From contig NZ_CP108101.1 of assembly GCF_036195325.1 (NCBI RefSeq), positions 8,122,001 to 8,186,000 on the forward strand: a DNA stretch of 64,000 bases. Reading direction: 5' to 3'. A model generated the notes under the pieces. The model searched no databases and was not told the DNA's origin. It was given only the letters and a program-made list of their open reading frames with translations. Each line of letters opens with the position of its first letter. The stretch's first letter is position 1. Shown here piece after piece: positions 18,196 to 25,821 of the stretch. A program made the translations under genes and the position numbers. The DNA is from Streptomyces sp. NBC_00234. Lineage in GTDB: Bacteria; Actinomycetota; Actinomycetes; Streptomycetales; Streptomycetaceae.

Positions 18196-18221
18196 ATTGA
18201 GTTGGCGAGCGCCGACTCAAT
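18196..18221. promoter_or_regulatory. Near-perfect 26-bp inverted repeat
   Basis: The arms ATTGAGTTGGCG and CGCCGACTCAAT are complementary except for one T-G pair, with a 2-base centre. The flanks are A/T-rich for this genome and it lies far from any stop codon, so an operator or a relic of an IS end is as likely as a terminator. Confidence 0.4.
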
Positions 18222-18482
18222 TGCTCCCGTGAGTTGTGAGGCGCCGAAGCGAGGCCGGCCAGGCGGCCAGCCGGTCTGGGGTCACGAAGAAGCTGAGGTC
18301 ACAGCCGACTCCGGGTAGGAACTCCGCGCCGAGGAGAGGCCCGTGACATTGTGTGGCAGTGCTCGTTTCATCCTCTTTCGCATGCTCACTCCCCATGCGT
18401 GCCGCGTGGTATTAGAGGGCAGCGTCGCTCTGGTGCGGGAGGGGTCATTGGAGTATGAGGGGAGCGATGGGAGGGTGTGCTG

Positions 18483-18932
18483 ATGGGGATGATCGATAGG
18501 GATAACCAGGCCGTTCGGTATGTGCGGTTTCAATCTCCACACCGGAACAACCGGGGCAACTTCACCGGCGTTTTTGGACTCGTCAATAATCTGGCGAGGG
18601 AGGGAAGGCTCTCGGACGAACAGGAGTCTTTCCGTCGTCGCAACAACAGCTGGTACAACGCCGCGTACACCGACCCTTCGACCGTTGACCCCCATGTCTA
18701 CGACGACGAGATCAACCCTGGCGCGGCGGCATGGTTCAAGCCGTCAGCCGCTCATCTCCTTGCTCGGCTCCCCGGTTATCTGGAGATTCTGTCCGCGCAC
18801 GGCGTCGACTGCCAGGCTCTGCGTTCCGCAGACCCTGGGCGGATCATCTACGAGGACGACGTACAGATCGTGGTCGTGCCGTATGCGCTGAATGCGACCG
18901 CCACCCACGAGAGCACCGACATCCATAAGTGA
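18483..18932 (+). CDS. Hypothetical protein (149 aa)
   Basis: The 149-residue soluble protein starts at ATG 18483 behind GGGAGG (7-base spacer); a GTG at 18477 is in frame. It contains QAVRYVRFQSPHRNNRG, EQESFRRRNNSWYNAAYTDPSTVDP and a C-terminal RIIYEDDVQIVVVPYAL. The Arg/Asn/Tyr-rich centre suggests nucleic-acid or protein contact. Its codon bias is weaker than that of its neighbours, in line with its position beside an IS graveyard. I do not recognise the family. Confidence 0.65.
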   Translation: MGMIDRDNQAVRYVRFQSPHRNNRGNFTGVFGLVNNLAREGRLSDEQESFRRRNNSWYNAAYTDPSTVDPHVYDDEINPGAAAWFKPSAAHLLARLPGYLEILSAHGVDCQALRSADPGRIIYEDDVQIVVVPYALNATATHESTDIHK

Positions 18933-18949
18933 CCCGGCGCGCAGCCAGG

Positions 18950-19215
18950 TTGGGCGTCAAGTGTCGCGCCAGTTTGGGGGTGGGCTCTCGGGTGAAAGGG
19001 TGGCACCGTGATCGATGGCCTTGGTGCGGTAGCTGCTGTCGGCCCATGGTTTCGTGACGCGGGTGCGGCCTTCGGAGATGGTCGAGAGCAGGTGGATGCC
19101 GCCGGCGTTGTCGGAGGCGCGAGCGGCGGTGACGAGTACGGCCAGGAGGAGGTCGGCGGTGTCGACGCCGTGGCGTTTGCGGCCTGCGATCTTCTTGCCC
19201 GCGTCGGCGACGTTA
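18950..19215 (-). pseudogene. IS5-family transposase fragment (minus strand)
   Basis: Read on the minus strand from about 19215, the frame gives DAGKKIAGRKRHGVDTADLL followed by LAVLVTAARASDNAGGIHLL and WADSSYRTKAIDHGA. This is the central DDE-region signature of IS5-type transposases. Both ends of the gene are missing, the expected VDT strand carries changes, and the reading ends at a stop near 18950. Confidence 0.75.
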
Positions 19216-19306
19216 CGAACGTAAGGCTGAGCACTTCCTCGCCTTCGTCGGCATCGCCGCAGCCCTTGTCGGTTATCGCGGATTGGTCAGCCCATTCAGG
19301 TCCTGA
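19211..19306 (+). pseudogene. IS5-family transposase C-terminal fragment (plus strand)
   Basis: The plus frame reads RYERKAEHFLAFVGIAAALV then GYRGL and stops at 19304-19306. This is the standard C terminus of Streptomyces IS5-type transposases (Y-x-R-R-A-E-H-F-L-A-F). It abuts, in opposite orientation, the fragment at 18950-19215, so two separate insertions have decayed into each other here. Confidence 0.7.
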
Positions 19307-19652
19307 GCCGGTCCTGCTGCACATCGAAACAGAGCAGCCCCATCGAGGCCGCCAGACTTGCCGCGTAGGCCGAGGCTTCCTCGGCCCTGTTCCAGGCCAT
19401 CCCGAAGTAGATGAGGGGACCACTCGCACCGGCGATCAACGGCCCGACCGACCATGGCGACGTCTCGTGCTCGTCCGCGGTGATGTCACACCACCGCTCA
19501 AGAAGCGCCGCAACATAGGCCGTGATGCGATCAGACGGAGGTTCTTCGATCTCACCGTCGAGATAGCGGTCGTACAGGTTGCTGAAGGACCGGCGGGCGC
19601 TCTTGTCGTCCGTCGGCCGCTCACCTTCCCAGACAGCCAGGTCGTAGCTCAT
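19296..19652 (-). CDS. Conserved hypothetical protein (118 aa)
   Basis: The 118-residue protein begins MSYDLAVWEGERPTDDKSA and has a Trp/Tyr-containing core (LIYFGMAWNRAEEASAYAASLAASMGLLCFDVQQDRL). This layout is common in small Streptomyces proteins found near toxin-immunity and accessory regions. ATG 19652 has CCGGGC upstream, only a weak ribosome site. No catalytic residues are evident. The 3' end overlaps the last bases of an IS5 relic, so the C terminus may be slightly altered. Confidence 0.7.
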   Translation of the reverse strand: MSYDLAVWEGERPTDDKSARRSFSNLYDRYLDGEIEEPPSDRITAYVAALLERWCDITADEHETSPWSVGPLIAGASGPLIYFGMAWNRAEEASAYAASLAASMGLLCFDVQQDRLRT

Positions 19653-19744
19653 GCCCGGAGGTTCTCACACCACACTGACAGCCAAAAGAAGCGGCGTCTA
19701 AAGCGGAAGGCTCAGGCACGGAAGGTCGCAGCCTCCTCCCGTGC

Positions 19745-20012
19745 GACCGGTTCTCAGCGAACGTGCAGGGCATCATCGATGCGTACTCCGTCCGGCCATC
19801 GCCACGGCCCCTCCGGGCCCGGCAATCGGGCCGATGTCCGGGTCTGGCGCGAGTCCGGACTCACTGAGCACGGCCATGGTGTGACGGTCCTCGGCGACGG
19901 GGCTTACATCAACACCAGCCTTGTTGTTATTCCTCACCGAAAACGCCCCGGCCGGCCGTTGCTTGCGAGGACGAGGACAACGCCGCCCACCGCAAAGTCC
20001 CAGCCTCTGACA
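19745..20012 (+). pseudogene. DDE_Tnp_4 (IS5-superfamily) transposase relic with frameshifts
   Basis: Pieces of one transposase lie in successive frames: NVQGIIDAY near 19762, then PGNRADVRVWRESGL and GVTVLGDGAYINTSL through VVIPHRKRPGRPLL, then EDEDNAAHRKV about 19970-20002 in a shifted frame. The order matches the HARBI1/DDE_Tnp_4 type (PGNRND, GDGGY, IPHRR, HRKVRARVEH). At least two frameshifts and loss of both ends make it non-functional. Confidence 0.7.
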
Positions 20013-20278
20013 AGCAACTGGGCCGGTCATCAACACCTGCTACAGCCAGAGAGTCAGCGTATGAGTTCAGGGTGGTCAGCTGCTTCGCGCGCTCCACAGC
20101 CCGCTGCGTGTCCTTCCCCGGAAGTCCTTGCGTCGCAGGCTGCCAGATCCTGCCGACAGGCATGGTTGCCTCGCCCTGCCGTACCTTCGTAGCAGCTTGC
20201 GAGGTTTGTACCTGCGGCTGCACATTATGTGATGGCACCGTCTTCGCTCTTGCCGGGCGAGGCTGACCGGAAGGCACT
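20013..20278. other. Intergenic remainder of the IS graveyard
   Basis: I see no coding frame with recognisable content. The sequence joins the transposase relic to the methyltransferase promoter. Confidence 0.4.
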
Positions 20279-20911
20279 GTGAAGATGACTGGGCAACGCG
20301 ACCGTTGGGCGGAACTGACCGGCGGAGAAGCTGGAGAGGAGTACGCTCAGCGGTTCGCGCGGCTCGCTGAATCAGGTCACGACATCCACGGCGAGGCCGC
20401 CTTCTGCGCCGCATTGCTGAAGCCCGCCGCCCGGATTCTCGACGCTGGCTGCGGCACTGGTCGGATCGCGATCCGACTTGCGGAGCTGGGCCACTCCTGC
20501 ACCGGCGTGGACGTCGACGCCTCGATGCTCGCCGTAGCCCGCCGGGATGCTCCCACGCAGGAATGGGTCCTCGGGGACTTGGCCCGTCTGGACACTCTGG
20601 GCCTGAGTCAGGACTTCGACCTGGCGCTCGCCGCCGGAAACGTGATCCCGCTGCTGGCCCCCGGCACCGAATCAGTGGTCGTCCGGCAGCTTGCGGCCGC
20701 ACTGCGCCCCGGCGGTCTGCTGGTTACGGGCATGGGACTGGATGCAGCACACCTGCCGCTGACGGAACCGCCGGTGACCCTCACGGAGTTCGACCACTGG
20801 TGCAGCCAGGCCGGACTGACCTTGCGGCAGCGCTACGCCACCTGGAGCGGCGATCCCTACTCCCCAGGCTGCGGCTACGCCGTCAGCGTGCACTCCCGCC
20901 CTGCCGCCTGA
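20279..20911 (+). CDS. Class I SAM-dependent methyltransferase
   Basis: The protein of about 210 residues has SAM motif I, ILDAGCGTGRIAIRLAELG (about 53-71), the acidic end of strand 2 in CTGVDVDASMLAVARR, and motif IV-like DFDLALAAGNVIPLLAP. A PGG turn comes next (RPGGLLVTG). It methylates an unknown small molecule or macromolecule. GGAAGG is 4 bases before GTG 20279 and 10 before ATG 20285, so either start is possible. It borders the decayed IS region on its left. Confidence 0.88.
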   Translation: MKMTGQRDRWAELTGGEAGEEYAQRFARLAESGHDIHGEAAFCAALLKPAARILDAGCGTGRIAIRLAELGHSCTGVDVDASMLAVARRDAPTQEWVLGDLARLDTLGLSQDFDLALAAGNVIPLLAPGTESVVVRQLAAALRPGGLLVTGMGLDAAHLPLTEPPVTLTEFDHWCSQAGLTLRQRYATWSGDPYSPGCGYAVSVHSRPAA

Positions 20912-21560
20912 GCCCGCGCCTTCTTCGCGACGACCCGGCCCGGCACACACCCGAGTGACTCCACCTCTTGATCATTCGTTTACGCCGTGGGCCGGGCGGC
21001 AGGGTGTCGGCCGTTGACCGGGCCCCTGGGGGCATGGCCCTGCGCCTGGCCCGCGAGCGGAGCGAATCGAACTCATCCGGGTCGAGGTGGCAGATGGTCG
21101 CGACCTGCTGGGCCAGGTCGCTGTCGACGCGGACCAGAAGGCGGGCGCGGGCAACAGAGCGCCGGACGTGAGCCCGCACTGGCGGGCCAGGTCGAGCGGA
21201 CGGATTCGGATCCGGTGGGTCGTGGCCCCCGCCGGGGACGTCGACCTCCATGAACGCGGTCACCTCGGTGCAGGTCCGGCGGATGCCGTCGATCGGCAGC
21301 CGCGGTGCGCGGGCGGTGAGGTGAGCGGATGGGTCGGCGGTGTAGTCCCAGAGCACGTCGCGCAGCCGGCGCCGTCACGATCGAGCTGGGGAAGCGCGGG
21401 AAGTTGCCCAGATCCAGGTCGGTAGCGAGCCGGCGTCGCGCTCACGGGTGCACACAGGTCGGAATGCTCCTAGGGTCGATATATGGGACACGCCGCAGCA
21501 GAAACCTGCTCCCTGAGCTGACACGCGTCGACGCCCAGCCCTGTCAGGAGACGACCGGGT
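20912..21560. other. Decayed stretch, one long unassigned minus frame
   Basis: A minus-strand frame from 21356 to 20883 (157 codons, beginning MLWDYTADPSAHLTARAPRL) has a credible first 45 residues (IDGIRRTCTEVTAFMEVDVP) but then becomes Arg/Pro-rich, as non-coding GC DNA does. Upstream pieces such as TDLDLGNFPRFP sit in other frames. I read it as a decayed gene of unknown family. Confidence 0.35.
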
Positions 21561-22997
21561 ATGACCGCCTCCTTCGATCCGGAGCTCCACGCACGGTACA
21601 AGGACCGGCCAGAGGACGTGAGGACGATGTCGCAGTCGCAGCCTTCCGGCGCATCCGCGCGCGCTCGGTGGTCGGCCAGGCTGGCGTTGTTCTGCGCGCT
21701 GGGCGCCGTGGCGGCATTGGTGACCGCGAGCGGCGCCGGCGGTCTGCTGATCCTCGTGGTCGGGGTGGCCGGCGCGGCCCTCGCGGGCGTGGGCACGTGG
21801 TGGGTGCTGTCCCACCGTGGGGCGGTGAGGGTGGCAGGGACACTGCTGATGGTGGCCGCACCGGTGGCCATCCTGGTCGTCTACACGTGGGCCGGCCTGT
21901 GGCCCGAAGCGCTGGTCGCAGGCACGCTGTGGGCAGCCGCCGTCCTGTGCGGGCGGGCGGCGTTGCGCGCGGTACGAAAACCGCAGGGCATGCGGGCGGT
22001 CGTCGGCGCCCTCCCTAGGCGTCCGGTGCTGATCATGAACCCGAAGTCCGGTGGTGGCAAGGTCGGCCGTTTCGGCCTGGTCGAGAAGGCGGAGGCCCTG
22101 GGTGCCCGGGTCGTGCTGCTGGACACGACGGTCAAGACGGACGTCGCCGCCATCGCCCGCCAGGCGGTGGCAGACGGCGCGGACCTGCTCGGAGTGGCGG
22201 GCGGCGACGGCACCCAGGCCCGGGTGGCCGAGGTGGCCGCCGAGCACGACCTGCCGTTTCTCGTGATCTCCGCAGGCACCAGGAACCACTTCGCCATGGA
22301 CCTCGGCCTGGACCGCGACGACCCCGCCCGGTGCCTGGACGCACTGACCGACGGGGAGGAACTCCGGATCGACCTGGGCGTCGTGGGAGGCCACACCTTC
22401 GTCAACACGGCCTCGTTCGGCGTCTACGCGGAGATCGTGCAGCGCCCGGACTACCGGGATGCCAAGGCGGACACGGCACTGGACGCACTGCCCGACCTCC
22501 TTCTCGGATACGCCGGTCACCCTCTCGACGCCGTGACGGACGACATGCGTCTGGAGTCCCTGCAGGCACTGCTGGTCAGCAACAACCCCTACGCCGCCCC
22601 GGAAACGATGGCCCTGGGCGGCCGCAGATCCCGGCTCGACCACGGAGTGCTCGGCCTCGTCGGGATCCGGGTGACCAGCGCGGCCCAGGCAGTCGACGTC
22701 GCGCTCTGGGGTGTCGGGGCGACCGGCCTCCACGAGCTCACCTCCCGCCAGATCGTCATCAGTTCCGACACGGAGAGTCTCCCGGTCGGCGTGGACGGAG
22801 AGGCCCTGACAATGCCTGCACCCGTCACCTGCTCCATCCGCCCCGGCGCGTTGCGCGTACTGGTACCGAGGCTGCGCCCGGGGGCTCCGGTGGTCAGTCC
22901 GCCCATGGACTGGCATGAGGTCTTCGCACTGGCCTTCAGCCGAACGCTGCCGGGCCCGTCAGCGGAGGACCGATCCGGCGGGGCGCCTGCCTCGTGA
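21561..22997 (+). CDS. Diacylglycerol kinase-like lipid kinase with N-terminal membrane domain
   Basis: The 478-residue protein has three to four N-terminal hydrophobic helices (about 38-145), then a DAGK/sphingosine-kinase catalytic domain. That domain shows VLIMNPKSGGGKVGRFGL as the phosphate-binding start, the GGDGT nucleotide motif in LLGVAGGDGTQARVA, and FLVISAGTRNHFAMDLG. The C-terminal sandwich ends with VGVDGEALTMPAPVTCSIRPG. This fusion matches membrane-bound YegS/DgkB-like enzymes that phosphorylate lipids. ATG 21561 has GGAG about 10 bases upstream; ATG 21627 is an alternative. Confidence 0.87.
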   Translation: MTASFDPELHARYKDRPEDVRTMSQSQPSGASARARWSARLALFCALGAVAALVTASGAGGLLILVVGVAGAALAGVGTWWVLSHRGAVRVAGTLLMVAAPVAILVVYTWAGLWPEALVAGTLWAAAVLCGRAALRAVRKPQGMRAVVGALPRRPVLIMNPKSGGGKVGRFGLVEKAEALGARVVLLDTTVKTDVAAIARQAVADGADLLGVAGGDGTQARVAEVAAEHDLPFLVISAGTRNHFAMDLGLDRDDPARCLDALTDGEELRIDLGVVGGHTFVNTASFGVYAEIVQRPDYRDAKADTALDALPDLLLGYAGHPLDAVTDDMRLESLQALLVSNNPYAAPETMALGGRRSRLDHGVLGLVGIRVTSAAQAVDVALWGVGATGLHELTSRQIVISSDTESLPVGVDGEALTMPAPVTCSIRPGALRVLVPRLRPGAPVVSPPMDWHEVFALAFSRTLPGPSAEDRSGGAPAS

Positions 22998-23137
22998 CCC
23001 GAGCGCACCACCCAGGACAGCTCACCAGGTCAGGTCGGTGGCCTGCGTCAGCCGCCCGCCGGTGACGTTGCCTCGCTCGCTTCCAGCGGGGCCAGGGGGA
23101 ATCGTTTACGGGGCAGCCCTTGGGGAGACTCGAGACC

Positions 23138-23649
23138 TCTGTTCGCGCAGCTCCTGGCCCGGCACGGCCGGGGGAACGAAGCGATCGACGTGCTGCGCCT
23201 CCAGGCCGATGCCCGCAACGGGGATGACTGGATACTCCATAACCTGTCCGACCTGTACCTCGACCGAGGCCGCCCCGAGGACGGCCTGGCGCACCTCGAC
23301 GCCCTCGCCGCCGCCGCAGGGGCGAGGAGGAGTGGGACCTGTAATGGATACGGCTGCCGCTGATCGCCGCCCGCGACGGCGTTCACGAAGCGATCGCCCA
23401 GGCCCGCTCGCACCCCGAGGGGGCCACCTCGTACGCCGCGCCGCACATCGCCGAGCTGCTCGCCGGTGCCGGACGCCCCGAGGAGGCCGTCGCCGTCCTC
23501 GAAGCGCACGCCTCATCGCACAGCCGCGACTGGCCGCCTACCTCATCGATCTCGGCCGCATCGATGACGGCCTGGCCATCCTCCAGCGGCGCCCCCCGCG
23601 GTCGCCCGAGCTGTCAGGCGGCCGCGGGCACGACGACCCCGCGCTCTGA
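23138..23649 (+). pseudogene. Frameshifted TPR-like protein
   Basis: The sequence gives LFAQLLARHGRGNEAIDVLR and LHNLSDLYLDRGRPEDGLAHLDAL in one frame, stops at about 23361, resumes as LPLIAARDGVHEAIAQARSH and IAELLAGAGRPEEAVAVLEAHA in a second frame, and ends in a third with LAAYLIDLGRIDDGLAILQRR. These are Streptomyces TPR-type repeats of about 33 residues (GR-x-E/D-A/D-x-x-L). Two frameshifts and no start codon show a decayed gene. Confidence 0.7.
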
Positions 23650-23848
23650 GGCCCTGCCCGGTTGTGAGCCCGACGGGTGACGGCGACGTCACCGGAGAGC
23701 GGTGTGCCCATTGCCCGGGGGAGCGGCGCCTGCAGGGCCGGGTGCCGCCCCGCATCGAGGCCTTTGCAGGGATGCACGCCACGTGCTGAGAGCATTCCAA
23801 GCCAAGGGTCGGCGACGAACAGCCGCGTCAAGCAGACCGAGGAACCAT

Positions 23849-24772
23849 CTACTCCGCAAGCTCGCCAAGCAGGTCCCAGGTACGGCGGCGGTCAGTGTCC
23901 CCGGCGATGTCCGTCCCCGAGAACACCACCTCCGTGGCCCCGGCGTCCCGATAGCGCCGCACCTCGTCGGCGACGGTGCGCTCGTCGCCGATCACCGCCA
24001 CGTCGGTAGCCCGTTTGCCACCGGAGAGTTCGATGGCCCGTGCATAGGACGGGAACTGCTCGTAGAACGCCAGCTGTTCGGTTGCCCTCGCACGTACGAC
24101 GTCGGCATCGTCGGTGACCACGCCGTACACCAGAGCCACAATTCTGGGCGCAGGGCGGCCCGCGGCCTCCGCCGCCGCGGTCACGGCCGGCACGATGTGC
24201 TCGGACAGCGCGCGAGGGCCGGCGAGGTAGGGAAGGATCCCGTCCGCCAACTCGCCACTGGCGCGCAGCGCCTGAGGACCCATCGCGGCGACCAGGAGGG
24301 GCACACCGCCTTCGGCTCCCGGAACGCGTGCCGACAACGGGGTGGTCGCGGTGAGCAGTTCACCGTGGAAGTCGGCGGAGCCGGTCTCGGTCAACTGCCG
24401 AAGTGCGGTGAGGAACTCCCGCAGGCGAGCGATGGGCCGTTCGTAGGGAATGCCGAAACCCGCCTCGGTCAGCAGCTTGGTCCCGAGCGCCAGCCCGAGG
24501 TGATAGCGGCCGTGGGTCGCCGCCTGCGCGGTCTGGGCCTGGCTGGAGACGAGCAACGGATGGCGGCCGAAGACGGGGATCGCGGACGTGCCCACCTGGA
24601 GGTCCGGTACTTCACGGCCGACGATCGCCGCGAGCTGAGGCGAATCGGCGCCGAAGGTCTGCCCGAACCACGCGGAGCGGAGCCCCGAGGCCGCCGCTTC
24701 CGCGGCAAGTCGCACGGTGGCATCGATCTGGTTGTCGGGGCCGGATGCTTGGAGTGCTACTCCTACAGTCAT
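23849..24772 (-). CDS. LLM-class F420-dependent oxidoreductase
   Basis: The 307-residue protein has the luciferase-like TIM barrel with a truncated N-terminal strand (MTVGVALQASGPDNQ). It shows GLRSAWFGQTFGADSPQLAA, FGRHPLLVSSQAQTAQAAT and GRYHLGLALGTKLL, typical of the TIGR03564-type subgroup. It probably transfers hydride between F420H2 and an unknown substrate in the cytosol. I start at ATG 24772, where the family homology begins; GGAGG is 17 bases upstream, so a CTG closer to it cannot be excluded. The gene stands alone. Confidence 0.87.
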   Translation of the reverse strand: MTVGVALQASGPDNQIDATVRLAAEAAASGLRSAWFGQTFGADSPQLAAIVGREVPDLQVGTSAIPVFGRHPLLVSSQAQTAQAATHGRYHLGLALGTKLLTEAGFGIPYERPIARLREFLTALRQLTETGSADFHGELLTATTPLSARVPGAEGGVPLLVAAMGPQALRASGELADGILPYLAGPRALSEHIVPAVTAAAEAAGRPAPRIVALVYGVVTDDADVVRARATEQLAFYEQFPSYARAIELSGGKRATDVAVIGDERTVADEVRRYRDAGATEVVFSGTDIAGDTDRRRTWDLLGELAE

Positions 24773-25196
24773 GTCAGTTCGAACCAGAAGCCTCCGGACA
24801 CGAATTCCGGTTCCAGTGTGACAACTTCTTGTCCGCTGTGTGTACGCGAATCTCCCCGCGGCCGGGCCGCGGGCGCTTCTCGGACCGAGTCCACGACCGT
24901 TGTCAGCGCAGTCTGAAGGACCTTCCGAGCAGACGACCACGCGCCACCAGGCGACGCCCAGGACCCATACCCGCGGACGCCCGCGGACGCGGGGAGCAGG
25001 GCCTCGCCATCATCGAGTACGGGCGCAGCGTGCCGATGACGTAGCAAGCCCGGTCACGCTGAGCATCGTGCTCCGTTGGGCTTGATGCACTCCAGGAGAT
25101 CAGCGTTCACGGCAGCATGATGATCTACTGCATAGAGTGACCATGGGCCTGGCTGGTCCGTATGAAGGCTTCCGGTGGCGAGCGAATGAGGCTGCA
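24773..25196. other. Divergent intergenic region, no gene seen
   Basis: The stretch separates the LLM oxidoreductase (leftward) from the FKBP gene (rightward). It contains an A/T-richer block at 25090-25140 (GATCTACTGCATAGAG) that could carry the FKBP promoter. No frame resembles a protein. Confidence 0.4.
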
Positions 25197-25577
25197 ATGA
25201 GTGAACTGACGAAGCCCGAGATCGACCTTCCGGAGGGTGACGCTCCCACCGAGCTGACAATCCGCGACCTCGTCGTCGGGGACGGGCTTGAGGCGAAGCC
25301 GGGCAGGGTGGTCCAGGTTCACTACGTCGGGGTCACCTTCGAGTCCGGAAAGGAATTCGACACGTCCTGGGACCGGGGCCAGACGTACAAGTTCGCCGTG
25401 GGCGGTGGCAAGGTCATCAAGGGCTGGGACCGCGGGGTCAGAGGGATGAAGGTCGGCGGTCGGCGCGAGATCATCGTTCCCCCGCGCCTCGGGTACGGCA
25501 ACCAGTCACCCTCGCCGTTGATCCCGGCGGGCTCGACACTCGTCTTCGTGGTGGACCTGCTCTCCGTCGCAGTCTGA
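25197..25577 (+). CDS. FKBP-type peptidyl-prolyl cis-trans isomerase
   Basis: The 126-residue protein is a single FKBP domain with the expected VQVHYVGVTFESGKEFDTSW, KVIKGWDRGVRGMKVGGRRE and IIVPPRLGYGNQSPSPLIPA. It has no signal peptide, so it is a cytoplasmic proline isomerase or folding helper. ATG 25197 has GAGG six bases upstream. The frame opens at 25137, but those residues are not conserved. A hairpin follows, then convergent GH3. Confidence 0.93.
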   Translation: MSELTKPEIDLPEGDAPTELTIRDLVVGDGLEAKPGRVVQVHYVGVTFESGKEFDTSWDRGQTYKFAVGGGKVIKGWDRGVRGMKVGGRREIIVPPRLGYGNQSPSPLIPAGSTLVFVVDLLSVAV

Positions 25578-25589
25578 GGCCTTCTGCGA

Positions 25590-25620
25590 CCCGGCCTTTC
25601 CGCCCGGAACCAAGGCCGGG
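25590..25620. terminator. Terminator of the FKBP gene
   Basis: CCCGGCCTT (25590-25598) pairs perfectly with AAGGCCGGG (25612-25620) around a 13-base loop, 12 bases after the FKBP stop codon. Confidence 0.6.
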
Positions 25621-25821
25621 CAACACCTGCCGGCCGACGGCCGGGGTGCGGGCGGCCATGAACCCCACGAAACGAACCATCTGCGCGGCGACCTCCCGCC
25701 GCCCACGGGCAGATCAGCATTACTCGTCGAGCACGGGCACCCAAGAGCGCAGGTGTTTCTCGGGTTCCGGGACGCCACGACGGCGACCGCCTGCCGAGGC
25801 GTGCGCCCGCCGGGCCGACTG

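Larger units (their letters stand above)
17987..18482. other. Intergenic stretch with hairpin and inverted repeat
   Basis: The stretch has a terminator-like hairpin (18039-18075) and an inverted repeat (18196-18221). A minus-strand reading with LIEEGRNLSSMSGFLADS near 18000-18060 looks like the tail of a lost gene, but I cannot name it. Nothing else is recognised. Confidence 0.4.
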
